The notes beneath the pieces are model-generated. The model saw nothing but the letters and a program-made list of their open reading frames with translations. It was not told the origin of the DNA and made no database searches. From Pseudomonadota bacterium (lineage in GTDB: Bacteria; Pseudomonadota; Gammaproteobacteria; Burkholderiales; Burkholderiaceae_C), in NCBI GenBank assembly GCA_020161145.1, contig JAIUPQ010000001.1, positions 186,001 through 250,000 on the forward strand: a stretch of DNA of 64,000 nt, read 5' to 3'. Positions within the stretch are counted from its first letter, which is position 1. Every line of letters starts with the position of its first letter. Of the stretch, positions 44,393 through 52,629 are shown one piece after another. The position numbers were made by a program, and so were the translations under genes.

Positions 44393-44440
44393 ACGCCGGT
44401 GCGCCCGCATTGACGCGGGGCCGGCTGCTATCCTCGCCGC

Positions 44441-45589
44441 GTGCCAGACCGTCCTGATTTGCTTCAATCCGTCATAGTGCAGCGCGCCACTTTTGAGGCG
44501 CCGCTGCATCTGCGCAGCGGCGCCCAACTGGGGCCCTATACCCTGGTCTACGAAACCTACGGCCAGCTCAACGCCGCACGCAGCAACGCCGTGCTGGTCT
44601 GCCATGCGCTCAACGCCTCCCACCATGTGGCGGGCCGTTATGCCGATGCGCCGGACAACGTGGGCTGGTGGGACAACCTCGTCGGCCCCGGCAAGCCGCT
44701 GGACACCGACCGCTTCTTCGTCATCGGCGTCAACAACCTGGGCTCGTGCTTTGGCTCCACCGGGCCCACCCACACCAACCCCGCCACCGGCCAGCCGTGG
44801 GGCGCGGACTTCCCGGTGGTGACGGTGGAAGACTGGGTGGCCGCCCAGGCGCGGCTCATCGACCACCTGGGCATCACCCGGCTGGCCGCCGTGCTGGGCG
44901 GCAGCCTGGGTGGCATGCAGGCCCAGGCCTGGGCGCTGGCCCATCCCGAGCGCGTCGCGCACTGCGTGGTGGTGGCCTCGGCGCCCCACCTTTCCACACA
45001 GAACATTGCCTTCAACGAGGTGGCGCGGCGCGCCATCGTCACCGACCCCGACTTCCATGACGGCCACTTCTATGCCCATGGCGTGGTGCCGGCGCGCGGG
45101 TTGCGCGTGGCGCGGATGATCGGCCACATCACCTACCTCTCCGACGACGCCATGGAGGCCAAGTTCGGCCGCGCGTTTCAAGGCGCGCAGGAGCCCGGCT
45201 ACAGCACGCAGAACATCGAGTTCCAGGTCGAGAGCTACCTGCGCCACCAGGGCGAAAAGTTCGCCGGCTACTTTGACGCCAACACCTATCTGCTCATCAC
45301 CCGCGCGCTGGACTACTTCGACCCGGCGCGCGCGCATGGCGGCTCGCTGGCGCGGGCCTATGCACAAGCCCGGGGCGTGGAGTTTCTGGTGGTGAGTTTC
45401 TCCACCGACTGGCGGTTCTCGCCGCTGCGCTCGCGCGAGATCGTCAAGGCGCTGGTGGACAACCACGCCCGCGTCAGCTACGCCGAGATCGACGCCCCGC
45501 ATGGCCACGACGCCTTTTTGCTGGACGACGCCCGCTACCACGGTGTGATGCGGGCCTACTTCGAGCGCGTGGCGGGGCAACTGGCATGA
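44441..45589 (+). CDS. metX: Homoserine O-acyltransferase MetX
   Basis: First committed step of methionine synthesis: acylates homoserine with acetyl- or succinyl-CoA. A 382-residue alpha/beta-hydrolase. The nucleophile elbow is [20 protein letters not shown]; Asp and His are in the closing [18 protein letters not shown] and [16 protein letters not shown] blocks. Acyl-donor choice cannot be settled from motifs; many Burkholderiales MetX use succinyl-CoA. GTG 44441 is the only start giving the normal N-terminus and has no clear ribosome site. Confidence 0.94.
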   Translation: MPDRPDLLQSVIVQRATFEAPLHLRSGAQLGPYTLVYETYGQLNAARSNAVLVCHALNASHHVAGRYADAPDNVGWWDNLVGPGKPLDTDRFFVIGVNNLGSCFGSTGPTHTNPATGQPWGADFPVVTVEDWVAAQARLIDHLGITRLAAVLGGSLGGMQAQAWALAHPERVAHCVVVASAPHLSTQNIAFNEVARRAIVTDPDFHDGHFYAHGVVPARGLRVARMIGHITYLSDDAMEAKFGRAFQGAQEPGYSTQNIEFQVESYLRHQGEKFAGYFDANTYLLITRALDYFDPARAHGGSLARAYAQARGVEFLVVSFSTDWRFSPLRSREIVKALVDNHARVSYAEIDAPHGHDAFLLDDARYHGVMRAYFERVAGQLA

Positions 45590-45594
45590 AACAA

Positions 45595-45633
45595 CCCCCC
45601 ACGCTCACTTCGCTCGCTGCCCCGCGCGGGGGC
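45595..45633. repeat. Comamonadaceae-type dispersed intergenic repeat
   Basis: A CCCCCCACGCTCACTTCGCT start, with the self-complementary CACTTCGCTCGCTG and GCCCCGCGCGGGGGC parts, lies between metX and metW. I recall similar elements dispersed in Comamonadaceae intergenic DNA. Only this copy is clear in the window. Confidence 0.45.
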
Positions 45634-45668
45634 TGTCGACACCTTCGGAACGGCTGGGCGGTGCTGAC

Positions 45669-46250
45669 ATGACCGACAACCAGGAACTGCTGACCATCGC
45701 CAGCCTGGTGCCCGAGGGCTCGCGGGTGCTGGATCTGGGCTGTGGCCGCGGCGAGCTGCTGGCCCATTTGCAGGCCCACCGCGGCTGCACCGGCTATGGC
45801 GTGGACATTGCCGACGCCAACGTGCTGGCCTGCGTCCAGCGCGGCGTCAACGTGCTGCAGGCCAACCTCGAAGACGGCCTGGCGGCCTTTGATGACCAGA
45901 GCTTCGACGTGGTGCTGCAGATGGAGACCTTCCAGCACCTGCGCAACGCCGAAGACATGTTGCGCGAGACGGCGCGCGTGGGTCGCATGGGCATCGTCAG
46001 CTTCCCCAACTTTGCGCACTGGGCCAACCGGCTGGCCGTGCTGCGCGGGCGCATGCCGGTGACGCGCACGCTGCCCTATGAGTGGTACGACACGCCCAAC
46101 ATCCGCGTGGGCACGTTTGCCGACTTCGAGGTGCTGGCGCGCAAGAACGGCCTGACCATCCTGGACAGCCTGGGCCTGCATGCAGGCAAGCCCGTGCGCC
46201 GCTGGCCCAATGCGTTGGCCAGTGTGGCCGTTTTCAAGTTCGAGCGATGA
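45669..46250 (+). CDS. metW: Methionine biosynthesis protein MetW
   Basis: A 193-residue class I methyltransferase-fold protein that partners MetX. The SAM loop is VLDLGCGRGELLAHL; acidic VDIADANVLACVQRGVNVLQ and DVVLQMETFQHLRNAEDML follow. The PYEWYDTPNIRVGTFADFE block is specific to MetW. It is required for full MetX activity in several species. The stop overlaps the exeA/gspA start as ATGA, an unusual link between methionine synthesis and secretion genes. Confidence 0.95.
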   Translation: MTDNQELLTIASLVPEGSRVLDLGCGRGELLAHLQAHRGCTGYGVDIADANVLACVQRGVNVLQANLEDGLAAFDDQSFDVVLQMETFQHLRNAEDMLRETARVGRMGIVSFPNFAHWANRLAVLRGRMPVTRTLPYEWYDTPNIRVGTFADFEVLARKNGLTILDSLGLHAGKPVRRWPNALASVAVFKFER

Positions 46251-47890
46251 CCGCCAGCCTCTACACCGCCTACTTCGGCCTGACGCAGCCGCCGTTCTCC
46301 ATTGCGCCCGACCCGCACATGCTCTACATGAGCGAGCGCCACCGCGAGGCGCTGGCGCATCTGCTCTACGGCATCGACGCCGGCGGCGGCTTCGTCGTGC
46401 TCACCGGTGCCATCGGCGCGGGCAAGACCACCGTCTGCCGCTGCTTTCTGGAACAGGTGCCCGCCACCAGCCGCGTGGCCTACATCTTCAACCCCAAGCT
46501 CACGGTGGCCGAGCTGCTGCAGACCATCTGCGACGAGTTCCACATCCCCGTGCCGCCGCGCGCGGGCATCAAGGCCCACGTGGACCTGCTCAACGCCTTC
46601 CTGCTGGCGCGCCATGCGGCGGGTGAATCCTGCGTGCTCATCATCGACGAGGCGCAGATGCTGGCGGCAGAGGTGCTGGAGCAGTTGCGCCTGCTGACCA
46701 ACCTGGAGACCGCCGAGCGCAAGCTGCTGCAGATCATGCTCATCGGCCAGCCCGAGCTGCGCACCCTGCTGGCCTCGCCCCAACTGGAGCAACTGGCCCA
46801 GCGCGTCATCGCGCGCTACCACCTGGAGCCGCTGTCGCCCCACGAGGTGGGGCAATACCTCCAGCACCGGCTGGCCGTGGCCGGCTGGCAAGGGCCGGCC
46901 CTGTTCGACGCCGGCGCTGTGGCCGCCATCGCCGACATCAGCCGCGGTGTGCCCCGCCGCATCAACCTGCTGGCCGACCGCGCCCTGCTGGGGGCTTACG
47001 CCCAGGGGGTGCGCCAGGTCAGTGAGCCCATGGCCCGCCGCGCCGCAGCCGAGGTGCTGGGCAAACCTCCGGCCCGCGTGCGCCGCACCGATACGCACCA
47101 CCTGGCCCTCTGGGGGGCGTGGGGTTTGCTGGCCGCTGTGCTGGCCTGGGGCGGCTGGCGTGCCTGGCAGGTCTGGGGGCCTGCCGATCACGTGGCAGCC
47201 ACCTTGCCAGTGGCCTCTGCCCCGGTGGTGCGGCCGGCGCCGGTGGCCGTGCCGGCATCGGCGGCATCGGCGCCAGCTGCCGTCGCCGCGCCGGCCGTCG
47301 CTGCCTCCTTGCTGCCCGATGCCCACGCGGCCGCCATGCTGCTGGCCGGCCTGTGGGGGGCAGCGCTGGATGGCGGCAGCCCGGCCTGCGAGCAACTTGC
47401 ACCCCAAGGCCTGCGCTGTTTTGATGGCGAGGGCGCCGACCTGCTCCAGCGCCTGGGCCGCCCGGCGCTGGTGCGGCTGCATGAGGACGCACCCGGCGGT
47501 GCCAGTGGTTGGGCCGTGGTGCGGGCCTGGGCACCCGATCAGGTCGGCCTGCTGCTGCAGGGCGGCGCCGTGGTGTCCTGGCCTGCGGCCCGCTTTGCCC
47601 GCGCGTGGGACGGCTCATTCACCACGTTGTGGCGGGCCAGGCCCGAGCAGCCCAACGTGCTGCGCGCCGGCGTGGCCGATCCGGCCGTGACCGCGCTGCA
47701 CGCCGCCTTGCAGGCTTGGGAGGGCAGCGCCGCCACGCCCGCGCCCGCCGTGCTGGACGCCGAGCTGCGCGCGCGGGTGCGCGCCTTCCAGGCCGCCCAG
47801 GGCCTGCGCGCCGATGGCCTGGCCGGCCCCACCACCTGGATGCTGCTTGCCCGCGCCACCGGCGCGAGCGAGCCGCGCCTCAATCCCTGA
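46247..47890 (+). CDS. gspA: Type II secretion assembly ATPase ExeA/GspA
   Basis: A 547-residue inner-membrane protein that helps insert the GspD secretin through peptidoglycan. The AAA+ domain has Walker A GAIGAGKTT, Walker B CVLIIDEAQML and sensor region IMLIGQPELRTLL. A single membrane segment is at about 289-308 (LALWGAWGLLAAVLAWGGW). A Pro/Ala-rich spacer follows, then a periplasmic C-terminal domain ending in a peptidoglycan-binding module (DAELRARVRAFQAAQGLRAD, GLAGPTTWMLL). The domain order is that of Aeromonas ExeA. It overlaps metW by 4 bases and lies 13 bases before gspB. Confidence 0.92.
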   Translation: MTASLYTAYFGLTQPPFSIAPDPHMLYMSERHREALAHLLYGIDAGGGFVVLTGAIGAGKTTVCRCFLEQVPATSRVAYIFNPKLTVAELLQTICDEFHIPVPPRAGIKAHVDLLNAFLLARHAAGESCVLIIDEAQMLAAEVLEQLRLLTNLETAERKLLQIMLIGQPELRTLLASPQLEQLAQRVIARYHLEPLSPHEVGQYLQHRLAVAGWQGPALFDAGAVAAIADISRGVPRRINLLADRALLGAYAQGVRQVSEPMARRAAAEVLGKPPARVRRTDTHHLALWGAWGLLAAVLAWGGWRAWQVWGPADHVAATLPVASAPVVRPAPVAVPASAASAPAAVAAPAVAASLLPDAHAAAMLLAGLWGAALDGGSPACEQLAPQGLRCFDGEGADLLQRLGRPALVRLHEDAPGGASGWAVVRAWAPDQVGLLLQGGAVVSWPAARFARAWDGSFTTLWRARPEQPNVLRAGVADPAVTALHAALQAWEGSAATPAPAVLDAELRARVRAFQAAQGLRADGLAGPTTWMLLARATGASEPRLNP

Positions 47891-47903
47891 AGGCGTCGCG
47901 CCC

Positions 47904-48542
47904 ATGTCTTACATCCTCGACGCCTTGCGCAAAGCCGATGCCGAGCGCCAGCGCGGCCATGTCCCCGACTTGAACAGCCCGGCACCGGCCACGCCGATGG
48001 CGGCTGCGCCCCCAGGCCGCAGCGCGGCCATGGGCTGGTGGGGGGCGGCTGCGGCGCTGGTGGTGCTGGCCGCCGCCCTGGGCTGGTGGCTGCGGCCCAC
48101 CGCGCCGCCGCCGGATCCGGTACCCCCTGCGCCGCTGGCACAGGCACCGGCACCGACGCCCCCTATCCAGACGCGGCCGCCACCCGTGGTGGCCACGCCA
48201 ACGCCACAGACACCCGCGCCCACCACGCCGCCGCCACTGCGCCGGCCACCGCCGCCGGCGCCTCCCGCACCCGCCCCGGCACCGACCCCTGTACCCCAGG
48301 CCGATGCCGTGCTGCCCTGGGCCCGCGTGCCGCCCACGCTGCGGGCGCAGCTGCCACCGCTCAGTTTTGGCGGCTCCATGTACTCCAGCGATGCCAAGGC
48401 CCGGATGGTGGTCATCAGCGGCCAGGCCGTGCACGAGGGGGGCACCCTGGCCGGCGGGGCCGTGGTGGTGGAGCGCATTGGCGAGCATGCCGCCCAATTG
48501 CGCTTCCAGGGTCAGCGCTTCATGTGGCCCTACCGGCCGTAG
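47904..48542 (+). CDS. gspB: Type II secretion assembly protein GspB/ExeB
   Basis: A 212-residue bitopic partner of GspA. The start MSYILDALRKADAERQRGHV is the hallmark of GspB. One membrane helix is at about 44-64. A long Pro/Ala/Thr linker (67-135) spans the periplasm. The conserved terminal domain reads LPPLSFGGSMYSSDAKARMV through FQGQRFMWPYRP. It acts with GspA and the gsp genes at the left of the window, about 40 kb away. Confidence 0.93.
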   Translation: MSYILDALRKADAERQRGHVPDLNSPAPATPMAAAPPGRSAAMGWWGAAAALVVLAAALGWWLRPTAPPPDPVPPAPLAQAPAPTPPIQTRPPPVVATPTPQTPAPTTPPPLRRPPPPAPPAPAPAPTPVPQADAVLPWARVPPTLRAQLPPLSFGGSMYSSDAKARMVVISGQAVHEGGTLAGGAVVVERIGEHAAQLRFQGQRFMWPYRP

Positions 48543-48631
48543 CGGCGGTCCACAAGAAAACGAAGGGCCGCTCCCGAGTTTTCTTGACCCCCTCGGGGGC
48601 CTGACGCGCAGCGGCAGGTTTGGGGGCGCAC

Positions 48632-48661
48632 AAAAACAAACGCCCGGCACATGGCCGGGCG
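48632..48661 (-). terminator. Intrinsic terminator of the small zinc-ribbon gene
   Basis: On the minus strand an 8-bp stem CGCCCGGC / GCCGGGCG with a 5-nt loop is followed by a T-rich tract (48640-48632). It is 21 bases after the stop at 48683. Confidence 0.85.
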
Positions 48662-48682
48662 AATGAGGTCACCAGTAGCGGG

Positions 48683-48919
48683 TTACTTGCCCTGCATGGC
48701 GTCGAGTTCTTTGCACGACGGCGAGCAGACGGCCTGCGCCTTGCCCAGCAGCTTGCGCGACTTCAGTTGCGCGCGCGGGCGGTGCTTGCCGCACAGAAAG
48801 CACGACATGGTGGCGGCGCCAAACGCGCCGGTCGCTGAAAACGGGGAACCCGCTACTTTGGAGCGGTAACGCAGGCCACCGGGTTCGATGGCGGTCTTGG
48901 GATCGTCCTTGGCCAACAA
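48683..48919 (-). CDS. Small two-CxxC-type putative zinc protein
   Basis: A 78-residue basic protein. Four Cys in MSCFLCGKHRPRAQLKSRKL and AVCSPSCKEL (CxxC and CxxxC) could hold one zinc. The segment before it (GGLRYRSKVAGSPFSATGAF) is flexible. The start is TTG (48919, or the next codon TTG 48916), supported by a near-ideal AAGGAAGGAG just upstream. An internal ATG would give 41 residues but has no ribosome site. Function unknown; it could be an RNA- or ribosome-binding protein. Confidence 0.68.
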   Translation of the reverse strand: MLAKDDPKTAIEPGGLRYRSKVAGSPFSATGAFGAATMSCFLCGKHRPRAQLKSRKLLGKAQAVCSPSCKELDAMQGK

Positions 48920-49032
48920 AAGCTCCTTCCTTTGCGTGATGCCGCCTTATGTCGCGCAGTAGGGGTGCGACTCCGGGGCGATCTCCTATTATCGCTTGAA
49001 ATGCCCTGTTTTACCAGCCTGTTGCGGGCACA

Positions 49033-50043
49033 ATGGCGGGCCCCATGAAGTCTGCCTTGCCACCGTCCAGCGCCGCACCTGCATCACTAGGCCCCCTGGG
49101 CGTGCGTCTGCCCGATGCGGTGGGGGACGCCGTGATGGCGCTGCCTGCGCTGCGGCTGCTGGCCCAGCGGGGCTACGGCCTGCAGGTATGGGGGCCGCGC
49201 TGGGCGGCCGATGTGCTGGCGGGTGAAGCCTGGCCTTGTCATGTATTGCCCGCAGGGTGGCGCGACGCCGCTGCGGCCTGGCGAGGGTTGCGGGAGCGGC
49301 TGGGCGCGCCCAGCGGGGTGCTGCCGGCGCTGCTGATGCACGGCGACCGTGCCAGTGCGGTCGCCGCCCGCCTGGGCGGATGGCAAGGCCATGGCTACAC
49401 CGGCGGCGGTCGCGCCTGGCTGCTGCACCGGGCCTGGCCGCTGCCGGACGGTCAGCCGCACGCGGTGCAGCGCCTGTGGCATCTGGCCTGCATGATGCTG
49501 GACGAAGACTTGGCGCCACCGGCCCGCCTGGGCTGGCAGATGGGACCGGCGGCGGCACAGGCGGCCGTCAATCTGCTGGGCTCGCGTGGCCTGACGCAGC
49601 GGCCGTTCGTGGTGCTGTGCCCCTACGGGACCGACGGCGAACAAGGCGTGATTTGGCCGCACTTCGCCGCGCTTGCGCGCGAATGGGCGCCAGAGCTGGC
49701 CCGGCAGGGGGTGGCGCTGCTGGTCTGTGCTGCACCAGGCGAGGTCGATGCGGCGCGCAGGGACTACCCCGATGCGCTGGTCGTTGAGGGCATGGGTTGG
49801 GCTGCCAGCACAGCCCTGTTGGCACAGGCCGAGCTGGTGGTCGCCGCCGACGGTGGGCTGGGCCATCTGGCCGCTGCCGTGGGCGCGCCGCTGCTGAGCG
49901 TATTGGGGCCGGGCGAAGCGGTCTGCGATGCGCCCTGGGGGCCTTCGGTGCAGGTGTTGCGGCGCTGGCCCGAGTGGCTGGACGTGGCGCCGGTGCTGGT
50001 GGCGGCCCGCCAGCGACTGGCGCAGCGGCTGGCACTGGCTTGA
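49033..50043 (+). CDS. Glycosyltransferase family 9 (heptosyltransferase-like)
   Basis: A 336-residue GT-B enzyme of the ADP-heptose:LPS heptosyltransferase family. The N-terminal lobe begins GVRLPDAVGDAVMALPALRL. The C-terminal sugar-nucleotide lobe has FVVLCPYGTDGEQGVIWPHF and LVVAADGGLGHLAAAVGAPL followed by SVLGPG, the typical GT9 signature. ATG 49045 is an alternative start. Probably adds a sugar to lipopolysaccharide core or another surface glycan. Confidence 0.87.
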   Translation: MAGPMKSALPPSSAAPASLGPLGVRLPDAVGDAVMALPALRLLAQRGYGLQVWGPRWAADVLAGEAWPCHVLPAGWRDAAAAWRGLRERLGAPSGVLPALLMHGDRASAVAARLGGWQGHGYTGGGRAWLLHRAWPLPDGQPHAVQRLWHLACMMLDEDLAPPARLGWQMGPAAAQAAVNLLGSRGLTQRPFVVLCPYGTDGEQGVIWPHFAALAREWAPELARQGVALLVCAAPGEVDAARRDYPDALVVEGMGWAASTALLAQAELVVAADGGLGHLAAAVGAPLLSVLGPGEAVCDAPWGPSVQVLRRWPEWLDVAPVLVAARQRLAQRLALA

Positions 50044-50060
50044 TTCGGGATGAGGCAGGT

Positions 50061-50687
50061 ATGGCACTGAATGTTTGGCTGACGCTGTTTGTCGCTGCAT
50101 GGTTGATCAGCCTCTCACCCGGCTCGGGCGCCGTGGCGGCCATGTCGGCAGGCGCCAGCCATGGGTTTGCCCGGGCCACGCACCATACGGTGGGGCTGGT
50201 GCTGGGCCTGTGGACGCAGGTGCTGGTGGTGGGGCTGGGGCTGGGCGCGCTGCTGGCGGCCTCCGAGCTGGCGTTTGCTGCCGTCAAATGGGTGGGCGTG
50301 GCCTATCTGCTGTGGTTGGGCATCCAGGCCTGGCGCAACAAGGCGGGTGCGCTGCGGCTGCAGGTGGATGGCGGGCCCGCGTCTCCCCGGGCGCTGATGT
50401 GGCGCGGCTGGGCGGTCAATGCCGTCAACCCCAAGGGCACGCTGTTTCTGCTGGCCGTGGTGCCGCAGTTCGTGAACCCGGCGGCGGCGTTGGGGCCGCA
50501 GTACCTGGTGATCGGTGCCACGTTGGGGTTGACCGAACTGGTGGTGATGAGCGGCTACACGCTGCTGGCCACCCAGATGCTGCGGCTGCTGCGCGGCCCC
50601 CAGGCCATGCGTTGGGTGGAGCGGGCGTTCGGCAGCCTGTTCATTGCGGTGGCGCTGGCGCTGGCCGCCGTCAAGCGCCCATCCTAG
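50061..50687 (+). CDS. LysE/RhtB-family amino acid exporter
   Basis: A 208-residue inner-membrane exporter with six helices. WLISLSPGSGAVAAMSAGAS is the conserved first-loop motif. VAYLLWLGIQAWRNKAG, WAVNAVNPKGTLFLLAVVPQ and the final FGSLFIAVALALAAVK complete the family pattern. Substrate not predictable (homoserine, threonine, leucine or others). The start ATG 50061 lies 17 bases after the GT9 stop. Confidence 0.92.
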   Translation: MALNVWLTLFVAAWLISLSPGSGAVAAMSAGASHGFARATHHTVGLVLGLWTQVLVVGLGLGALLAASELAFAAVKWVGVAYLLWLGIQAWRNKAGALRLQVDGGPASPRALMWRGWAVNAVNPKGTLFLLAVVPQFVNPAAALGPQYLVIGATLGLTELVVMSGYTLLATQMLRLLRGPQAMRWVERAFGSLFIAVALALAAVKRPS

Positions 50688-50690
50688 GGT

Positions 50691-51419
50691 TTACTCCCGC
50701 CAATGCTCGGCGATCCAGGGCGCAGGCAACGGCTTGCGCCAGTTGCCGTTGCTGCGTCCGGCCAGTGCGTCGGGTGGATTGACCACGCCATGGAAGATCA
50801 GGATGCGTGCGCCCTGCGGGATGCGAGGGGCGCGCACCAGGTTCAGCGGCCAGCGCGGGATGCAGTGGTATTTGTAGCTGGCGCACCAGCGGGCATCCCA
50901 GTACTGCAGCAGGCCCTGGCGGTGCATTTCGTCGGAGAGGTAGGCCTGTTCATTGCGGAACTGCTGGCGTATGGCTTCGAACTCGAGCCGGAATTTGGCC
51001 AGGATGTCGGCATGGGCGCCGATCTCGAAGCGGTAGACGGAGGAGTTGCCGGTGACGCGCCAGGGCCGCTTCCAGTCGTGGATGATGCGAAAGCGACCGG
51101 ATTCCTCGAAGAAGGGCGTGATGTCGTCGACGATGACCACGTCCAGATCGAGAAACAGCGCGGTGCCGGCCAGGCCGTACAGGTCGGCCTCAAACGTGGT
51201 GAGTTTCTTCCAGCCCCGCTCGGGCAGGCCTTCGGGCAGCGCGAGGTCGGGGATGGGCAGGCAGTGCACCTCGCTGCGGATGCCCTCGCTGCGGTCGGTC
51301 AGGCAGACGAACTCGAACGACCCGCGCAGGTGCCGCGCCACCATGGCGTAGAGCCGGTTGACGTACTCGGGGCCGTATTTGGTGCCCCACTTCATGCACA
51401 GGATGATGCGGTTGCTCAT
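50691..51419 (-). CDS. Probable glycosyltransferase (GT-A fold, DxD type)
   Basis: A 242-residue protein. IILCMKWGTKYGPEYVNRLY, FVCLTDRSEGI, WKKLTTFEADLYGLAGTALF and the metal-site LFLDLDVVIVDDITPFFE are characteristic of GT-A transferases acting on surface glycans. NEQAYLSDEMHR and ILIFHGVVNPPD are further family blocks (the His after the DxD site). No signal peptide or membrane segment. It stands 40 bases after the KpsS-like gene on the same strand, so both probably serve one polysaccharide. Confidence 0.75.
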   Translation of the reverse strand: MSNRIILCMKWGTKYGPEYVNRLYAMVARHLRGSFEFVCLTDRSEGIRSEVHCLPIPDLALPEGLPERGWKKLTTFEADLYGLAGTALFLDLDVVIVDDITPFFEESGRFRIIHDWKRPWRVTGNSSVYRFEIGAHADILAKFRLEFEAIRQQFRNEQAYLSDEMHRQGLLQYWDARWCASYKYHCIPRWPLNLVRAPRIPQGARILIFHGVVNPPDALAGRSNGNWRKPLPAPWIAEHWRE

Positions 51420-51459
51420 GCTGGATTCTCGCCGACGCCCAGAGGTTGGCAGGACTGCG

Positions 51460-52629
51460 TCAGGGCTGTGCCATCAGGCGGGCGAGGTGTTGCCGGGCTG
51501 CCGCCGTCAGCGGGCCGCCGGCCTTGAGGTCGTAAGGGAGGAAGTAATCTTGCTGCAGGTAGCGCATGAACTGCTCGCGCAGCCGGGCATCCACCGTCAG
51601 CGAGGCGGCCGCGCCGAACAGCGCACCCAGCTCGGCCACGCTGCGGGCGCGCTGGACCAGTGGCTCGAAGCCATAGAAGGCGCGGCCCAGCACGATGACC
51701 GGCTGATCGAAGAAGAAGCTCTGCAGGCCCACCGAGGAGTTGATGGTCACCACGCCCCGGCTGTGGCGCACCAGCGTGAAGGTGTCCGAGGCGTTGTCCA
51801 GTCGGCAGCGGCTGTCCGGCTGCTGACCGACGAGGTGGCCAAGCCGGATGCGCGACGACGGGTGCTCTTTGATGCGCAGGTGCCAGCCGACCGGCAGGTG
51901 GCGCGCAGCCTGTTCCACCGCTTCGATCAACTGCTCGATGGAGGCGATCCAGTCGCCAAAGTAGCGCACCTGGGAGTCGCCTGGCACCTGCAGCGGCAGG
52001 AACAGATAGGGCTGCGCCGCCAATTCATCTTCGGAGGGTCCGGCTGCTGCTGCGGCGCTGGCACTGCGCGGCTTGCGGGCAGTCAGGTTGGCGCCGATGG
52101 CGCGCCAGTCGAACGGTGCCGGGTGTGCGGCGGCCCACGCCGGGTAGAACGCCGGGTCGCGGGGGACGCTGTTGGCGTCGTTGACGCCTTGGGCGTCCAG
52201 CGTCACCACGCCCGGCAGCGGCGCCAGCTCGGCGCACAGGCAGCCGTGGCCCGCATCGCGGGCGGCGAGGCGAAACACCAGCCGGTTGCGATCGAAGCCG
52301 TTCCAGCACACGCCCAGGCTGCCGGGTTCGCGCTCGAAGCGCCGGCGCATGCCGTTGTACTGCCAGCCGATCAGGGTTTGAGCCCAGGGGCGCGGCAGCC
52401 AGCGGCGCCAGCTGCTGCGGCGGGCCGTCTGCTGAAAGGTGGCCCAGGCGCGCTGGGCCACGCCAGCGGTCTCGGGGTAGCCGCGCCAGGACCAGGGCAG
52501 CGTCCACACCGGCTGGCTGCCGGGCACGGCGGTCAGCAGGGCGTTGAACAGCGGCCGGGCACCGCCCGGCGTCATCAGGATGCGCAGCGGCCGGGCCGGC
52601 TGTGGCGCGGCGTCGGGTTCAGAGTGCAT
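51460..52629 (-). CDS. Capsule polysaccharide biosynthesis protein (KpsS/KpsC-like)
   Basis: A 389-residue protein of the capsule_synth family, whose members are Kdo transferases building the lipid linker of group 2 capsules. Blocks seen: YLFLPLQVPGDSQVRYFGDW, LPVGWHLRIKEHPSSRIRLG, GVVTINSSVGLQSFFFDQPV and the tail FMRYLQQDYFLPYDLKAGGP. It overlaps lapB by 11 bases at its start, so it is in the ihfB-lapAB transcription direction. No export ATPase (KpsT/M) is in the window. Confidence 0.82.
   Translation of the reverse strand: MHSEPDAAPQPARPLRILMTPGGARPLFNALLTAVPGSQPVWTLPWSWRGYPETAGVAQRAWATFQQTARRSSWRRWLPRPWAQTLIGWQYNGMRRRFEREPGSLGVCWNGFDRNRLVFRLAARDAGHGCLCAELAPLPGVVTLDAQGVNDANSVPRDPAFYPAWAAAHPAPFDWRAIGANLTARKPRSASAAAAAGPSEDELAAQPYLFLPLQVPGDSQVRYFGDWIASIEQLIEAVEQAARHLPVGWHLRIKEHPSSRIRLGHLVGQQPDSRCRLDNASDTFTLVRHSRGVVTINSSVGLQSFFFDQPVIVLGRAFYGFEPLVQRARSVAELGALFGAAASLTVDARLREQFMRYLQQDYFLPYDLKAGGPLTAAARQHLARLMAQP

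Noticed and set aside
44393-44440. Possible SAM-type riboswitch before metX
   Set aside because: Only 48 bases separate the S41 stop and metX, with no conserved riboswitch core.
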